Positions 1 to 11,300 of a DNA stretch of 26,648 bases are shown one piece after another (the first letter of the stretch is position 1; each line of letters starts with the position of its first letter). The notes beneath the pieces were generated by a model. The model was not told where the DNA came from. It was given only the letters and a program-made list of their open reading frames with translations, and did not search any database. The stretch lies in contig MU624745.1 of assembly GCA_025349905.2 (NCBI GenBank), positions 1 through 26,648 on the forward strand, written 5' to 3'. A program made the translations under genes and the position numbers. Source of the stretch: Blastocladiella britannica. Its lineage: Eukaryota; Blastocladiomycota; Blastocladiomycetes; Blastocladiales; Blastocladiaceae.

Positions 1-56
1 CAGCCATCTACGGTACCGTCGGAGACTTCTGCAACTGGGGCGACTTCTCGTTCTAA
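1..56 (+). CDS. C-terminal fragment of an unidentified protein
   Basis: An open frame beginning at position 3 runs off the left edge and ends at TAA 54-56. It encodes the last 17 residues of a protein, ending in an aromatic-rich tail (G-D-F-C-N-W-G-D-F-S-F). The codons are GC-rich in third position like the other genes here. Too little is present to name a family. It is convergent with the ICMT-like gene, whose stop lies 112 bp away, and the A+T-rich stretch 57-168 fits a shared 3' untranslated region. It could also be chance open frame, since only 54 nt are visible. Confidence 0.45.
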   Translation, partial: AIYGTVGDFCNWGDFSF

Positions 57-168
57 GGTTCCGTTTAGAGTGAAATATACTTGTGTTTTTTTTTGTCATT
101 TGCATTTGATTTTCATTCAACCGCTCGTCATGGAGCGGGTTGTCATTAATATCCTTCAAAGGCGGATC

Positions 169-1032
169 TCACCACACATGCGGGATCAAGCGAGATTTGC
201 CCTTAATGTGCGCGTCCCACTCGGCGCCAAAGTGCTGAGCCAGTACTTGTTCCTCGTCGCGGATCCGCATCACGGTTGCCGCGATCATAAAGCACACAAA
301 GCCCAGAAACTGCAGACGGCGGAATCCCATGAACCAAATGTACCCAATGGACGCCAGGACCAGCCCCGTGTAGCTCGGATGAATCAACACCGAGTACGGC
401 GCCGTCCCGACCAGCCGATGCCCCTCGAGAATGCGCACTGCGTAGGTGAAATGGTGGTCCAGGACCGCAAACGACCATGACCGCAGGTACACGGCGCTCA
501 GGCACAAGATCGAGGCCAGGAACTCGTTGGCGTTCATGGGCTGGTACAGCATCGACACGTTCGACGGGCGGTACCCGAGCACGGCGCCGCGCAGCTTGGC
601 GAGCGCGTGGACGACCGCCTTGATGTCAATCGCCCGCGAAATGATACCAGGAGTCCACCGCTCAATCAGTTCTGGGTCATGAAGTGGGACAATCACGGCG
701 CCGAGAAGCAGTGCCACGCCAGCAAGGCCGAGGGCAATCATGACCGTAATCCCCGTGTCGTTTATCAGTCCGTCGCGGACCGTTGAGCCGGTATCGTCTC
801 CGGGCAGAGCGTTCGCCGGCGGCAGCAGGATGGTCGTAAAGTACATGGTGAGCACCAGGGCAAACATGAGCTTGAGCGGCTCGAACTCCACCCGGTACGT
901 GCGCGGGTGCTTGATCTTGCCGCCGCCCGAGTACGTGTCCATGATGGAGAGGTCGTCTTCGACGGGGGCGGCACGGGTCGGGCTCGCGGATGGTGAGCGG
1001 GCGCTGGGGCGCGATCTGGCTGAAGTCGACAT
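169..1032 (-). CDS. ICMT/Ste14-like isoprenylcysteine carboxyl methyltransferase
   Basis: Intronless frame of 287 aa ending at TGA 169-171. Family knowledge: ICMT (Ste14) is an ER membrane enzyme that methylates the C-terminal prenylated cysteine of CaaX proteins such as Ras and fungal a-factor, using S-adenosylmethionine. The C-terminal third carries the family signature: a G-T-A-P-Y-S...H-P-S-Y-T-G motif near residues 206-219, a hydrophobic hairpin, then R-I-R-D-E-E...F-G-A-E-W and a final R-L-I-P-H-V-W. Several other hydrophobic segments lie upstream. The N-terminal 35 residues are Ser/Arg/Pro-rich. I chose the ATG at 1032 because it follows an A7 tract; an in-frame ATG at 1077 would add 15 residues. 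Length is close to eukaryotic ICMTs. Another methyltransferase of the same superfamily, with a different substrate, cannot be excluded. Confidence 0.8.
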   Translation of the reverse strand: MSTSARSRPSARSPSASPTRAAPVEDDLSIMDTYSGGGKIKHPRTYRVEFEPLKLMFALVLTMYFTTILLPPANALPGDDTGSTVRDGLINDTGITVMIALGLAGVALLLGAVIVPLHDPELIERWTPGIISRAIDIKAVVHALAKLRGAVLGYRPSNVSMLYQPMNANEFLASILCLSAVYLRSWSFAVLDHHFTYAVRILEGHRLVGTAPYSVLIHPSYTGLVLASIGYIWFMGFRRLQFLGFVCFMIAATVMRIRDEEQVLAQHFGAEWDAHIKGKSRLIPHVW

Positions 1033-1192
1033 TTTTTTGATTCTCTCACACGAAAGAGGGGAGACCTGAGCTTGCATAAATTCATTCCGAGGTCCGGCTC
1101 GAGTGCCACGTTGCAGAGACCCATTTTATTTTCTTCCATTCAACCGGCGGCGGGCCATAACTGGGGCCCCGCATGAAAACAAAGAGGATCCG

Positions 1193-2967
1193 TCAATTGT
1201 CGGAGAAAAACTCGCTCGCAAACTTGTAGACATCGTCGGGCTTGCGGACGAGGACTGCACGCATAAAGTCCGTCAGCATGGCCGTGATCTCGGGTCTTTT
1301 GGCCACGAGTGCGCGGAGCCGAGCCTCTTCGTTTGACTGAGGTTAACGTGTGAGCTCTTCACAGAGAGCAGAAAATTGACGGATCCAACGAACCTTGAGA
1401 TCAAAGAACATGGACTGCATTTCGATAGCGCCGCCAAAGTCGGGCATATCCGCAGCGTGCACCTGCGTGGCGGTACCCAATTGCTCCGCGTCGAGTTCCG
1501 CGTCCTTTTGGGACCGCTCGGCAATCACCCCGGCGATCCCGGCGACTTTGGCCACGGCCACCACCTCCAGCCCGCGCTGCACGCCACGAAGGCGGCGCCC
1601 GCGCGACGACCGACCGCGTGTGTGTCCGCCACCGGTACTTGCACTGGAAGTTTGGGATGCCGCGAGATGAATCGTCCGTGGGAAGTACACTTGCACTCCG
1701 TTGGCGACGGCGCCAAGATCGTCGACCGGATTCCCTGCCAGCTCGCGCTCCACTTGAACCCCGTGCAGCGTCTGTGCGCGGCCACCGACCAGGTGCAAGG
1801 TTGCTGGATCCGACGTGAATGCCAGGCCCAGCGCGCGAGTGGATCCGTACGCGGATGCTTGGAACTGTTCGGCGGCAGAGGAGCCCGATGTTTGCGAGTG
1901 GAGGGCCACAAGCAGCAGAAACACGAGCTCGGCACCTTGAATGCGAGGATCCAAGTGTCAGTCATGTAAAACAACATTAAAAAAAAAAGGATATACCAAC
2001 CCGCAAAGAGCATGCCTGGGCTCGAATGGCAGTCAATCGTCACGATTTTGTCAGCTGCACCGGCAGTCCCAGACTCTTGTACGATGTAATGAGCGGCAGC
2101 GAGTGTTGGGGTGCTGAGCCTGGTGTGATCAGTTGCCGTCGCTGCAGAATTGGACGAGGACGCTGGGCGCGACGACGGGGAGGCTGCCGCAAGAATACCT
2201 CCGGTCGCTTCCGACGAAGTTGACGGACGGGCAGGGGATACTGCAGGAGGATCATCGATGGCATCGACTTGGTCGCTGATGGCAACAGCATCTGCAAAGT
2301 GGTTTGCCAGAGCCTCCTCCATCTCGGGTGTCGGGTTCTCTCCATCAGCCGTGAACAGCAATGCTTCCTCCTGGATGGCACTGGGATCCATATCTGAATG
2401 AGGAGTGGCGACTGCGCGTGAAGATCCAGAAGCAGCGCGAGCGGATCCAGGTGCCGATCGAGCCAGAGCCGACCCCACTCGTGATCCGGGTGCAGGAGTG
2501 CCGGCAATCGATGAAGCCCGTGTGGATCCGGGTGGTTTGATGGCCACGCCCCAAACATTGCGCGTGCATCGGATGCTACTTACGCCAGGCCCAGTCTGTG
2601 GTGGGGGAGCAACCGAAAGGATCCGCGTCTCTCGCAGCGTCTGCAAGTGGGTCGACACGTGGGCGACGACCTGCATCGTGCATTTCCCTGCCCCCGGACG
2701 AGGCGGCAAGGAAAGAGTGGACATGACGAGGTAGCATGGGATATCCTGGTAGCTTGCTTCCGAGATCTCCAGTGTCAGTGAACCAGGGCGGGCCGTGTCT
2801 GCAGCTGAAGTTGATGGGACATGGAGGCGCATGCGGGTGGCAGTGAGGGCGGGCAACAACGTCGTGTCGAGCGATGCCAGTAGTTCTGCGGTGGCCTCTG
2901 GTAGCTTGCAAGCGTGCGCCTGCGAGGCAGCGATCGCTGGGTCGTCGGTGACCGGTGGCAGATCCAT
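1193..2967 (-). CDS. CATIP-like ciliary protein with C-terminal RIIa docking domain
   Basis: Three exons: 2967-2001, 1935-1394 and 1336-1193, with introns of 65 and 57 nt; 550 aa. Residues about 60-140 (S-L-T-L-E-I-S-E-A-S-Y-Q-D-I-P-C) resemble the N-terminal domain of CATIP, the ciliogenesis-associated TTC17-interacting protein linked to actin and cilium formation in animals. A Ser/Ala/Pro-rich insert of about 180 residues follows, then a second conserved block (A-L-H-S-Q-T... and V-Q-V-Y-F-P-R-T-I-H-L-A). The last 48 residues, with K-P-D-D-V-Y-K-F-A-S-E-F-F, match an RIIa/Dpy-30-type dimerization-docking helix pair, also present at the CATIP C-terminus. The protein is longer than animal CATIP (about 390 aa) because of the insert. 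Naming rests on remembered motifs; the RIIa domain is the surer part. A stop-free 213-nt segment at 2371-2583 with consensus splice sites might be removed in some transcripts. Confidence 0.65.
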
Positions 2968-3063
2968 GTTTTTTTTTTTTGATGTGAAAGGCGGGTGTCG
3001 CTCTCTCACTCGCTCGCAAGTTCAAACCACACACATCGAACATACAAGTCCTTCAACAACAGA
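2968..3063. promoter_or_regulatory. 96-bp head-to-head intergenic region
   Basis: This gap separates the start codons of the CATIP-like gene (-) and the large coiled-coil gene (+), so it must hold both 5' untranslated regions and core promoters. It has a T12 run next to the CATIP-like start and a CT-rich stretch around 2997-3012. I see no TATA box, no CCAAT box and no clear RFX-type X-box. Shared regulation is inferred from the spacing only. Confidence 0.4.
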
Positions 3064-6000
3064 ATGGCCCTCGAGATCAGGCCAGTCCGCGTCGGCCTGA
3101 TCGTCGATATGGAGAAATCACTCGCCTACGAACTCGACTCCTCGCGCCGCGCCTTGCTCCAGCGGCCCAAGCGTGGGTCCGACGACAGTGCGCTTATTGA
3201 ATTTTATATATATTGGCCCGCCGTCGCTCACTTGTTTTCTGATATAAACCAACCTGGTTCCACCTTATCAGAATCGAAATTCAAGTACGGCCCCTCTATC
3301 CCAATTCGCACGACGGCACAGAAAAATACTCACGATAATTTGGCCACCTTACCAGAAAGCTGTTCTTTGATCATGTGCAGACCTTGACCGACCCGGCCGA
3401 GCTCGTGGCCCAGGCGTGCGAGCTCAACGAGCAGCTCTTTTCGGTCCTTGAGGGCCACTCGGTCGCCGTCCTCACGCTCAATACCCGCGACCCGGCAACA
3501 CAGGCCAATGCCGTCATCTCCATGGCCCTGCACGGCCTCGCGCAGGTGCTAGCATCGCAGGACCCGGCCACTTGTGACTTGCGTCTTTCGCGCACGCTCC
3601 TTGGCGTCACCGACGCGCACTGCGTCAATCTTTTGCGCGACGACCAGCGGTCCGTGCCCATGACCGACGACGCCGACATCTTTGACGACCGGATCGATAC
3701 GCTGTACGAAAACGCAACTTCGATGGACGACATTGCCGCCGATCTACGCCTCGCCCATGCACTGCCGTACGCGTGCTTGATCCGGATTGACGGCTCGCTG
3801 CGGGGACGGGAGCTGGCAGCCACGGTGCTGCTGGCGGATCTCGGGTGGGACTCGGTGCTTCCAGAGTACCCGACACTGCCGGCGGCAGGCGCTCTCGCGC
3901 AGTCGCTGACACGGCTGGGCGATATTGCACATATGCTGTACCAAATGCCGGTGGACCAGCGCATTGACCCAGAGGGTCTACCGCTGCTGCGGCTGGTGCT
4001 GCCGTTCATTGCTGGTCCCGCCCGGGCCCTGGCGGTCCTGCAAGTGGAACTTGACGCGCCATCGACCCCCGTGCTGCTCAAGCTGGCCGAGGCGCTGCGC
4101 CGGCTCAAAAATATCGTGCGCCGCGGCCGTCCCGGCGGCGCATCGCGGGCACGCGTTGCCGATCTCGAAGCGCTCGCGGCCGATGCCACTGCCGCGAAAG
4201 AGTCGGCCGAGTACGTTCACCTGACGACGGTGCGTGCACTCGACCGGGCCACCGCGGATTTGGCGGCCGCCCACGATCGGGAGCGGGCGGTTGCTCTGTC
4301 GCGGGCCGCCACCGCCGTCGAGTTGGAGCGAGCGCGCGCGGACGCCGCTGCCCACGTTGCCGCACGTGACGCCCTGGAACGCCAGGTTGTGGAGGCGCGG
4401 CTGGCGATGCTGACGGCGCAGCTGGACGCCGAGGCCGCGGCCGCGGAGCGACGCCGCGTCCAGGACGCCATGAACGCCATGTCCAACGAGTGCGACAAGG
4501 GCGCCGATGAGCACAAGCTCCTGGAGCTGCGGGTCGCTGACTTGGCCGAGGATCTCAAGCTCGCGCGCGACGAGGCCGAGTTCCTGCGCATTCACCGCGG
4601 GGCCCTCTCGGAAGAACTGGCGGCGTCCCTGCGCGACCGGGCCGCGCTCGCTGACCGCCAGCGGGTGGCTGCCCACCAGGCCAAGGAGGCTCGCCGCAAA
4701 TTTGAGCGCGCGGCACCGTTTGTGGCAAAGTATACGGCCGCGAGCGCAGAGCTCAAGAACGCCCATGAGCTGATCCACGCCATGCAGGACGCCATTGCGG
4801 CCCGCAAAACCGCGCACGCGAGCGATCTCGCTGTTCGCGACGCAGAAATTGCCAGCCTGAATGAGCAAGTGCTGAGCGCCGAGGACGATCTCAAGGTGGC
4901 CCTGGAGGAAACTACGCGGATCTACACGCAGGCCAAGGAGTTTGAAATGGCGCTCGAGCGGCTGACCGACGATACGGCGGCGATCCACGCGCACTATCAG
5001 TCCCGCGAAGCCACGCTGCAGCAGTCGCTCTCGCACGCCCAGGCCACGCTGGATTCACTGCAGCTCTCGTCGCGTGATAAGGAAGGGTCGGTGCGCGCCC
5101 GCGAGTCGCAACTGGCCCACCAGGTCACCGACTTGCAAAAGGACAAGTTTGAGCTGCAGTCGCGGCTTGGCGACGTGGAGTCGGCGGCAGCCAAGGTGGA
5201 GCTAGAGCGCGACGGGCTGTTTCTCAAGCTCCAACTCGCGCAGCACGAGCTCGATCACGCGCGCGAACAAAACAAGGTGGACCGTCGGCGTGCCACGCTG
5301 GCCCCGCGGCCCGCGCTCTTGGACGAGAAGTTTGGGGCGGTGTGTGGCGGTGCAGCGGCCGCAGCTACCATGCCGCATATGGCCGACGATGGCACATGTG
5401 CAGTGGGCGAGCGGACCATTTCTGTTGCGGCTCTGGACCGGGCCCGTACCGACTGGGCCGAGCGCGAGAGCGAGCTCGTGCAGCACGCGGACCGACTCGA
5501 GCAGGCGCTGGAGCACACCAAGCACTCGTTGCTCCTAGCACAAAACGAGACGGCGACCAGCAAAGCGCGGGCGGCCGATCTCGCTAGCAAGTTGTCCGAG
5601 TCGCGCATGGCAGCGCTGCAGCTGTCAGCCCAGGTCCAGGAGCACGAGCAGACGCTCATGGAGGCCAACAATGACATTGTGCACCTCACCAGCCGAGCTG
5701 CGACGTTGGAGGCCGGTGCCAAGTCGCAGGACGCGCGCTTGCAAAAGGAGCTGGACAAGCTCATGGCCGATTTGACGGCCTCCCGCGAGCGCGCCGCCAA
5801 GGCCGAGGAGAGTTTGTACGCGGCTGAGCGGCAGCTGATGCAGGCCGAGGCGCGCGCCACCACCGAAAGCAACGAGGCGGCCCGTCGGGCAGAGCACGCG
5901 GCCATCGTGGAAGCGCAGCTGCGCGACGACCTCACGCGCGCCAAGCGGGACTTATCGCAGGTGCGCGACGAGCTGCGGGACGCGCGTCGGCAGGGTGAGA

Positions 6001-8208
6001 ACATTCGCGTGGATGCCGACGCCATGACCCGGAAATTGCAGGCCCAAGTCTCGGACCTTGAAGCGCGCTTGGTTGCGACCTCGGCCGGCGCCTACGCTGC
6101 TGCCATAGCACCACCGAGCTCGAGTGCACTTCCGCCTTTGATATCACCCGGCGAGCTCGCCCAGCTCCGCACGGACCTGGCAGCGGCACTGGCCGAGCTG
6201 GAGGACTTGAGGTCCCAGGCGGCTGAAGCAGCGACCCTTCGCGGCCAGCTTGAAACCGCAACCAAGCAGCGCCAGCGTCTCGACCGGCAGATGCGCGAGC
6301 TTCGCGACCAGCTCGCCGCCGCACATGCGTCGTCGGGCGACTCGAACGTGCCCGGACTTGCCACTCTTCGCGCATCCCTCGACAAGGCCAATGCGCGCGC
6401 GTTTGAGCTGGCGGATGAGCTGGCGGTGTCCGAAGCGCGCTCCAAGAAGCTGGAGCTGGAGCTGGAGCGAACCCGTGCCCGGCTCAAATCCGCGAGCACC
6501 GCTGCCTCGACTGCCGCAGCAGTCGCTGGGGCCGACGCGCGCCTCGCGGAAGAGCACCGGTTGCTTCAGCTCGAGCACAAGGCCACTGTTGATATGCTTG
6601 GCGAGGAGCTCGAAAAGGTGAAAGCAATGCGCAATGACCACCGCCGCGAGATTGCTCGGCTCGAAGCCGCCCACGTCACGTCGCTCCAAACTGCCATGTC
6701 GCGTCCTGCCTCTGCGTCGTCGTCGCCGCGGGTTCGCGCACAGACGACGGCTACAACAGCAGCAGCACTAGTTGTGGCAGCACCAGCAGCTCCCGCAGCA
6801 GCACCAGTGGCGGCCTCTTCAACGACACAAGCAGCAGCAAAGCGGGGCCGCCAACGTTCGGCGCCCGACCAATCGCATGTGCCCAATGGCATCGTGAGCG
6901 CACCTCCAGCACCAGAACCTGCCCCCGCAGCTGCCCCGAAACGCAAGCCCGCTGCCAAGCGGGCAGCGAAGACCGCCGTCACCGCTGATGAAAGCGTTGC
7001 GGCGGCGCCTGCTCCATCAACAAGCCGCCCAGCCCGTCGTGCCGCAGCGGTCCCTGTCAACTACAACGAAGATGAGGATGCAGCGCCAGCCACTACGGCC
7101 GCAGTGACGCGCAATCTCGGACACGTTCCCGAACCAAGGTCGACTTGGGTCATGCCGACCGAGCCCGAGACGCCCCTGCACACGATGACTGGTCGTCGCC
7201 GCCCTGATGCGTCCGGCAACGATTCCGACTCGGCTGAATCGGATGCCGAGAAGGAGGAGAAGGATGAATTGGAGGGCGATGCAACGGCGGCAATAGAGGA
7301 GCCGCCAGTATCCCAGCGCGGCGGTGCGGCACGTGGACGGGCCCGGGGCCGCGGGCGGGGACGCGGCCGCGGTGGTCGCGCAGCAACGGCAGCGGTAGGA
7401 CCAGTAGCCTCGTCCGCCACTGCTGCGACCAATGGGCGAGGTGCGGCAAGTCCCAGCGCCGATTCGGACTCAGAAGAAACAGCGGGCGAAAAGGCACCAG
7501 TGGCGCGCAAGGGGGGTAAGGCGGCCAAGGCGGTGACTGCTCCAGCTCGCGCCAAGGCCGCTGCCAAGCAAATGGCGCCTCCTCCTCCTCCTCCTCGCCC
7601 AGTATCCGATGACGAGTCCAATGTGGAGGACAAGGGCGTAGAAAACGCGCCGACACGTAAGCGCCGTGCTGCCGCCGTGCGTACCGCGGCCAATGGTGCG
7701 ACATCGACGGCCGCCGCCGCTGCAGCTGCATCGGACACGGACGACAATCCGGCGCAGGCCAAGCTTGCGCCACCCGCCAAGCGCGCTCGTGTTCCTGCTG
7801 CCACCGCCGCTGCAGCAAAGGCAGCGGTCCGGCCAGCAGGGTTGACGGCACCGCCGCGACCAGGGATCGAGTTCGACATGCCTGACCTGGCCGAATTCCA
7901 GCAACAGGCGTCTCCGCTCCAGCGAATCAAGGGAGGCAAGTCGACTGCGGCGGCAGGGCAAGGAAGCGACTCGGGCTCGACCTCCACGAGCGACTCGCGA
8001 GGGCGGCGCATTATCGGCAAGCCCAAGGCCATGATTGTCATGCCAGCAACGCCAGCAACGCCGGCCATGAACCAGGTACTTGGCTTTTTTTTTTTCTTAA
8101 AGTGTGATACGACAGTACACTCATTATTTGGCTTAACAGATGCTTCAACGGCTCGATCGAGCAGGTGCGGACTTGGCAAAGCCGTATGCGGCAGCGTTGC
8201 GCGACTAA
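3064..8208 (+). CDS. Large coiled-coil protein with alternating basic/acidic tail
   Basis: Modelled as four exons: 3064-3172, a 13-nt microexon 3272-3284, 3356-8075 and 8140-8208; 1636 aa. Residues 1-300 look helical and globular and match no family I recognise. Residues about 300-1155 are almost continuous coiled coil, rich in Ala, Glu, Arg and Leu. The tail (about 1156-1614) is Ala/Pro-rich low complexity with lysine/arginine clusters (A-P-K-R-K-P-A-A-K-R), an Arg-Gly run near 1366-1385, a Pro6 run and five S-D-rich acidic patches each followed by basic residues. A 22-residue last exon encodes a short helical end. The basic clusters suggest nuclear location. A NuMA- or Tpr-like layout (head, long rod, basic tail) is only an architectural analogy. 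An alternative model joins 3176 directly to 3356 without the microexon, using a weaker GTCCGA donor; both keep frame. Confidence 0.75.
7578..7595 (+). repeat. (CCT)6 trinucleotide run
   Basis: Six perfect CCT units inside the tail of the large coiled-coil gene, read in frame as six prolines. A matching (CCT)6 run lies at 8631-8648 in the next gene. Confidence 0.9.
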
Positions 8209-8393
8209 AGGTGGACGACTGTGTGTGATTCATATTTATTTTGTTTTTTTCATTCGCCTTTTTTGTCCTTTGTTTTGTTCTTGATCTCGCAGTCTCAGGT
8301 ATCCGTCTCACTCGACCCCTCCGAGTCCTCATGGTCACCGTCTCGTATTTTCTCTCCGTCTCTGTTTTTTTTTTTTCTCAATTCAATATCGTC

Positions 8394-11300
8394 ATGACCG
8401 ATCACCAGCACCATCACCACCTCCATGTCCCCGCACTCCAGGTAAAGGGAACGGGCATGGGATTCACTGGTGCAGTTCCCTTTGCAAAGGCATACCAGCG
8501 CGGTCCTCTTCTCCAGCAGCGTCCCACTGCGAGCCATTCATCGTCTGGAATCAAACCGCCCTTGTTTGGAGGCGGTGGTAGCGCGATCCAGAGGCTGCCT
8601 CAAATCCGACCATTCGCTGCTCCTGCGACGCCTCCTCCTCCTCCTCCTGCTCCTGGAATAGTTGTCCCCACACCTGAGCCTGAAGAGAGGTATTTATTTT
8701 CAAATGAATGCGTCAGCCCAAGAGGCACTAAAGAAAATGGTTGGCGAATAGTGTACCGCAGGGTGGCATCGTGCGACCAGAGCCACGCCGCTCATTTGCA
8801 CCGCGCCTCGTCTTTTCGCGCGAGCCGCCGCTCGCCAAGATCGAAGAGGCCATTGACCATCATCCTCCTCCCGCGGGCGAGCTGGCTCCACCCCAGCAAC
8901 AACACGTTGATGCGACCAGCCCGGTGGGCGAGCACGATGCCAATCGCAAAGTGGAGCCGACCCTCGAAGTCGACGAAGACGCGCTCTTTGCCGCTGCCGC
9001 TGCCAAAATGGACCTGGACGAGATGACCGCCCTCGCAGCGACGACCGAACAGCAACATCCCACTTCTCCCTCCGATCAACCCGTTCCCCACGCGCCAGTC
9101 GCTCGGCACGTAACGACCGCACTCGCAGCAGATCATCCCGAACCACTGAGCGGGCAATCTCATAACCCCACGAGACGGGCGACCAAGCGCCGCCGACTGG
9201 ACGACACTGGCTCGCTTGCCGGCGCCGTGGCGAGTCTGGTTGTCGAGTGCGAGGCTGTCCAGGAAAAGGACCTCAAGCACCAGGGCGAGATTCAGCGGCT
9301 GCAGGGCGACTTGGCGGTGGCAGTGGGAGACTTGTCGCGCGAGCGGGACGCCAGTCAGCAACTCAAGGACCGCGTCACAGAGCTCGGTTGCCGCGTGGCC
9401 GAGACGAGCGCGCAATTGTCCAAGACCCAGGCGGCGCTGGACGAGTCCATCAAGTTTGCCACTGCCGAGCGGCGGACGCTGGACCACGAGCGCGAAGCGC
9501 GGGAAGCAGCCCAAAAGGAACTGTCGTTGCTCAACATCCAACTCGAGCACGCGTCCGCAAACGTGTCGGTCGGATCCCAAGTCGCCGAGCTGTCGTCCGC
9601 CGTGACCGAAAAGCTGTCCAAGCTTTCGCTCGCGTGTGCGTCCATCGACGACGCATTGGGGGGTAACCACACCGCCATCGAGGAGCTGGCGACTAAGCGA
9701 TTGGATGTGCCCACAAGCCAACTCTTTGCGCGCATCGGCACCTGCCAAGAAACAGTGACTGCGCAGCTCGGCGGACTCGATGCCAAGGTCGCGTCTTGCC
9801 TACTGGACAAGCTCAAGCCCTTGTACGTGACCGAACTGAACCGCACGGTGGCCAAGATTCGCAGCGACACGCTCGCCGACTCGGAGCGGGCCCTGTCCTC
9901 GCTCACCAATGATATGCGGGCCAAGTTCCACGTGATGGAGGATGTCGCCAGCGTCCGTGAGCAGCTCGCGGTCGCACTCGCCCAATCCGCGTCCATGTCC
10001 GCCCAGCGCGAAAAGGAGACCAAGGACCATCAGCAATTGGTGTCGGAGCTGGCGGTGGAACGCGAGAAATGTGTCCGCCTCGAGGGCGAGCTCGCATCCG
10101 TGCGCCAGGAGCGACTCACGTTGCAAGTGTGCGCCAGGAGTCTCGAGGGCCAGTTAAAGAACACGGACGCAAGTTGCATGGGCCTCGAACATCAGCTGCA
10201 AGCGGCCCGACACGAGCTGGCGACGGTGCGCGAACGGACCGAGAGTCTGGGCGAGCAACTTCGGGATGCGGTTCAAGCTCGCGAGCGCGCAGAGGCGGAC
10301 CAGGTGCTCGGACGCAAGGACCTTTCCGCGACCAAGGAGGAGGCGCTCTCGTTGCAGTTCAAGCTCGCATCCGAGACTCGAGCGCGCGCCGACGCCGAGG
10401 CCACTGCGCGCCGGCAGCTCGAGGAGCAGGTTACTCTGATGACCGAAAAGACGAACAAGCTTGCGATTGCCGAACACAGCGCCCAGAGCGCCACCGACCG
10501 TCTGAACGCCATCACCGACCAAATGGCCGCGACACAGGCGCAGCTGGACGCGGCCGAGGCTGCGCGCATCCACCTGGAGGAAAAGCTGCACATGGCTACG
10601 GAACAGGCCGCGGCGCAGGTGGCCGAAACCCGCCGCATCGAGCAACACTGGACCGAGCAACTCCGCGAGTGCAATCGCGAGTGGCAGACAAGGCTCCAAC
10701 AAGCCCTCTCGTCGGCAAAGAATGAGCGGGAGTTGATGAGCGAGGTCCGTTCCATTTTTTTGCTTTTCTTGGCAGTGGCAACTGCTAATTGCTCATGTGG
10801 AACAGACGGCGGTGACCCTGGCCAAGATCAAGTCGCAGCTCGACCGGCAGGCGGGGATCCCGGACCGCGTCACCACTGCGATCGAGGCCGTACTTCAGGC
10901 GGCAGATTCGACCGAAAGAGCGACCGTGGCTCGCATTTCGTCCGTCGAGAGCGCCCTCCTGCAGCAGCTTGGGCGACTCCATGTTTTGGTACCTATCGCA
11001 TAGTCATTTTGCCTCATTGAAAGGTTGCGTTGCTGACGGTTTGATTGCCATTCGCAGTTGGAATCGCGCCAGAATCAAGAGGGTACGCACACAGATCATC
11101 AGCAACAACAATCTCCGCCAGCAGCCAAGGGCGAGGATGATGAAGACGATCAAGTGGACGTGGTTCCGCTGCCACCGTCCATCCAATCGCGCACCGCGTC
11201 CGACGACGAGGCGATTGCAGAGCGGATTGGAGCAGGGATCCTGACACAAGCACCGAAAAGCCGTGGCGCACGACCAGCCAAGGATCCGTTTGCATTCGTG

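Noticed and set aside
1033..1077. Upstream in-frame ATG adding 15 residues to the ICMT-like protein
   Set aside because: The ATG at 1032 follows an A7 tract like other starts in the window, and the added residues show no feature. It remains possible.
3978..5036. 352-codon minus-strand frame inside the large coiled-coil gene
   Set aside because: A shadow of a GC3-rich plus-strand gene. It shows no motif and interrupts a continuous heptad-bearing frame.
7061..8338. 425-codon minus-strand frame antisense to the tail of the large coiled-coil gene
   Set aside because: It overlaps the low-complexity Ala/Pro tail, has no domain or heptad pattern, and runs through the intron and stop of the plus-strand gene. 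The plus frame is 1.6 times longer and continuous with the coiled coil.
8442..8475. GTAAAG...TGCAG interval near the start of the second coiled-coil gene, intron-like
   Set aside because: Only 34 nt, shorter than every other intron here (54 nt or more), and its removal would shift the frame.
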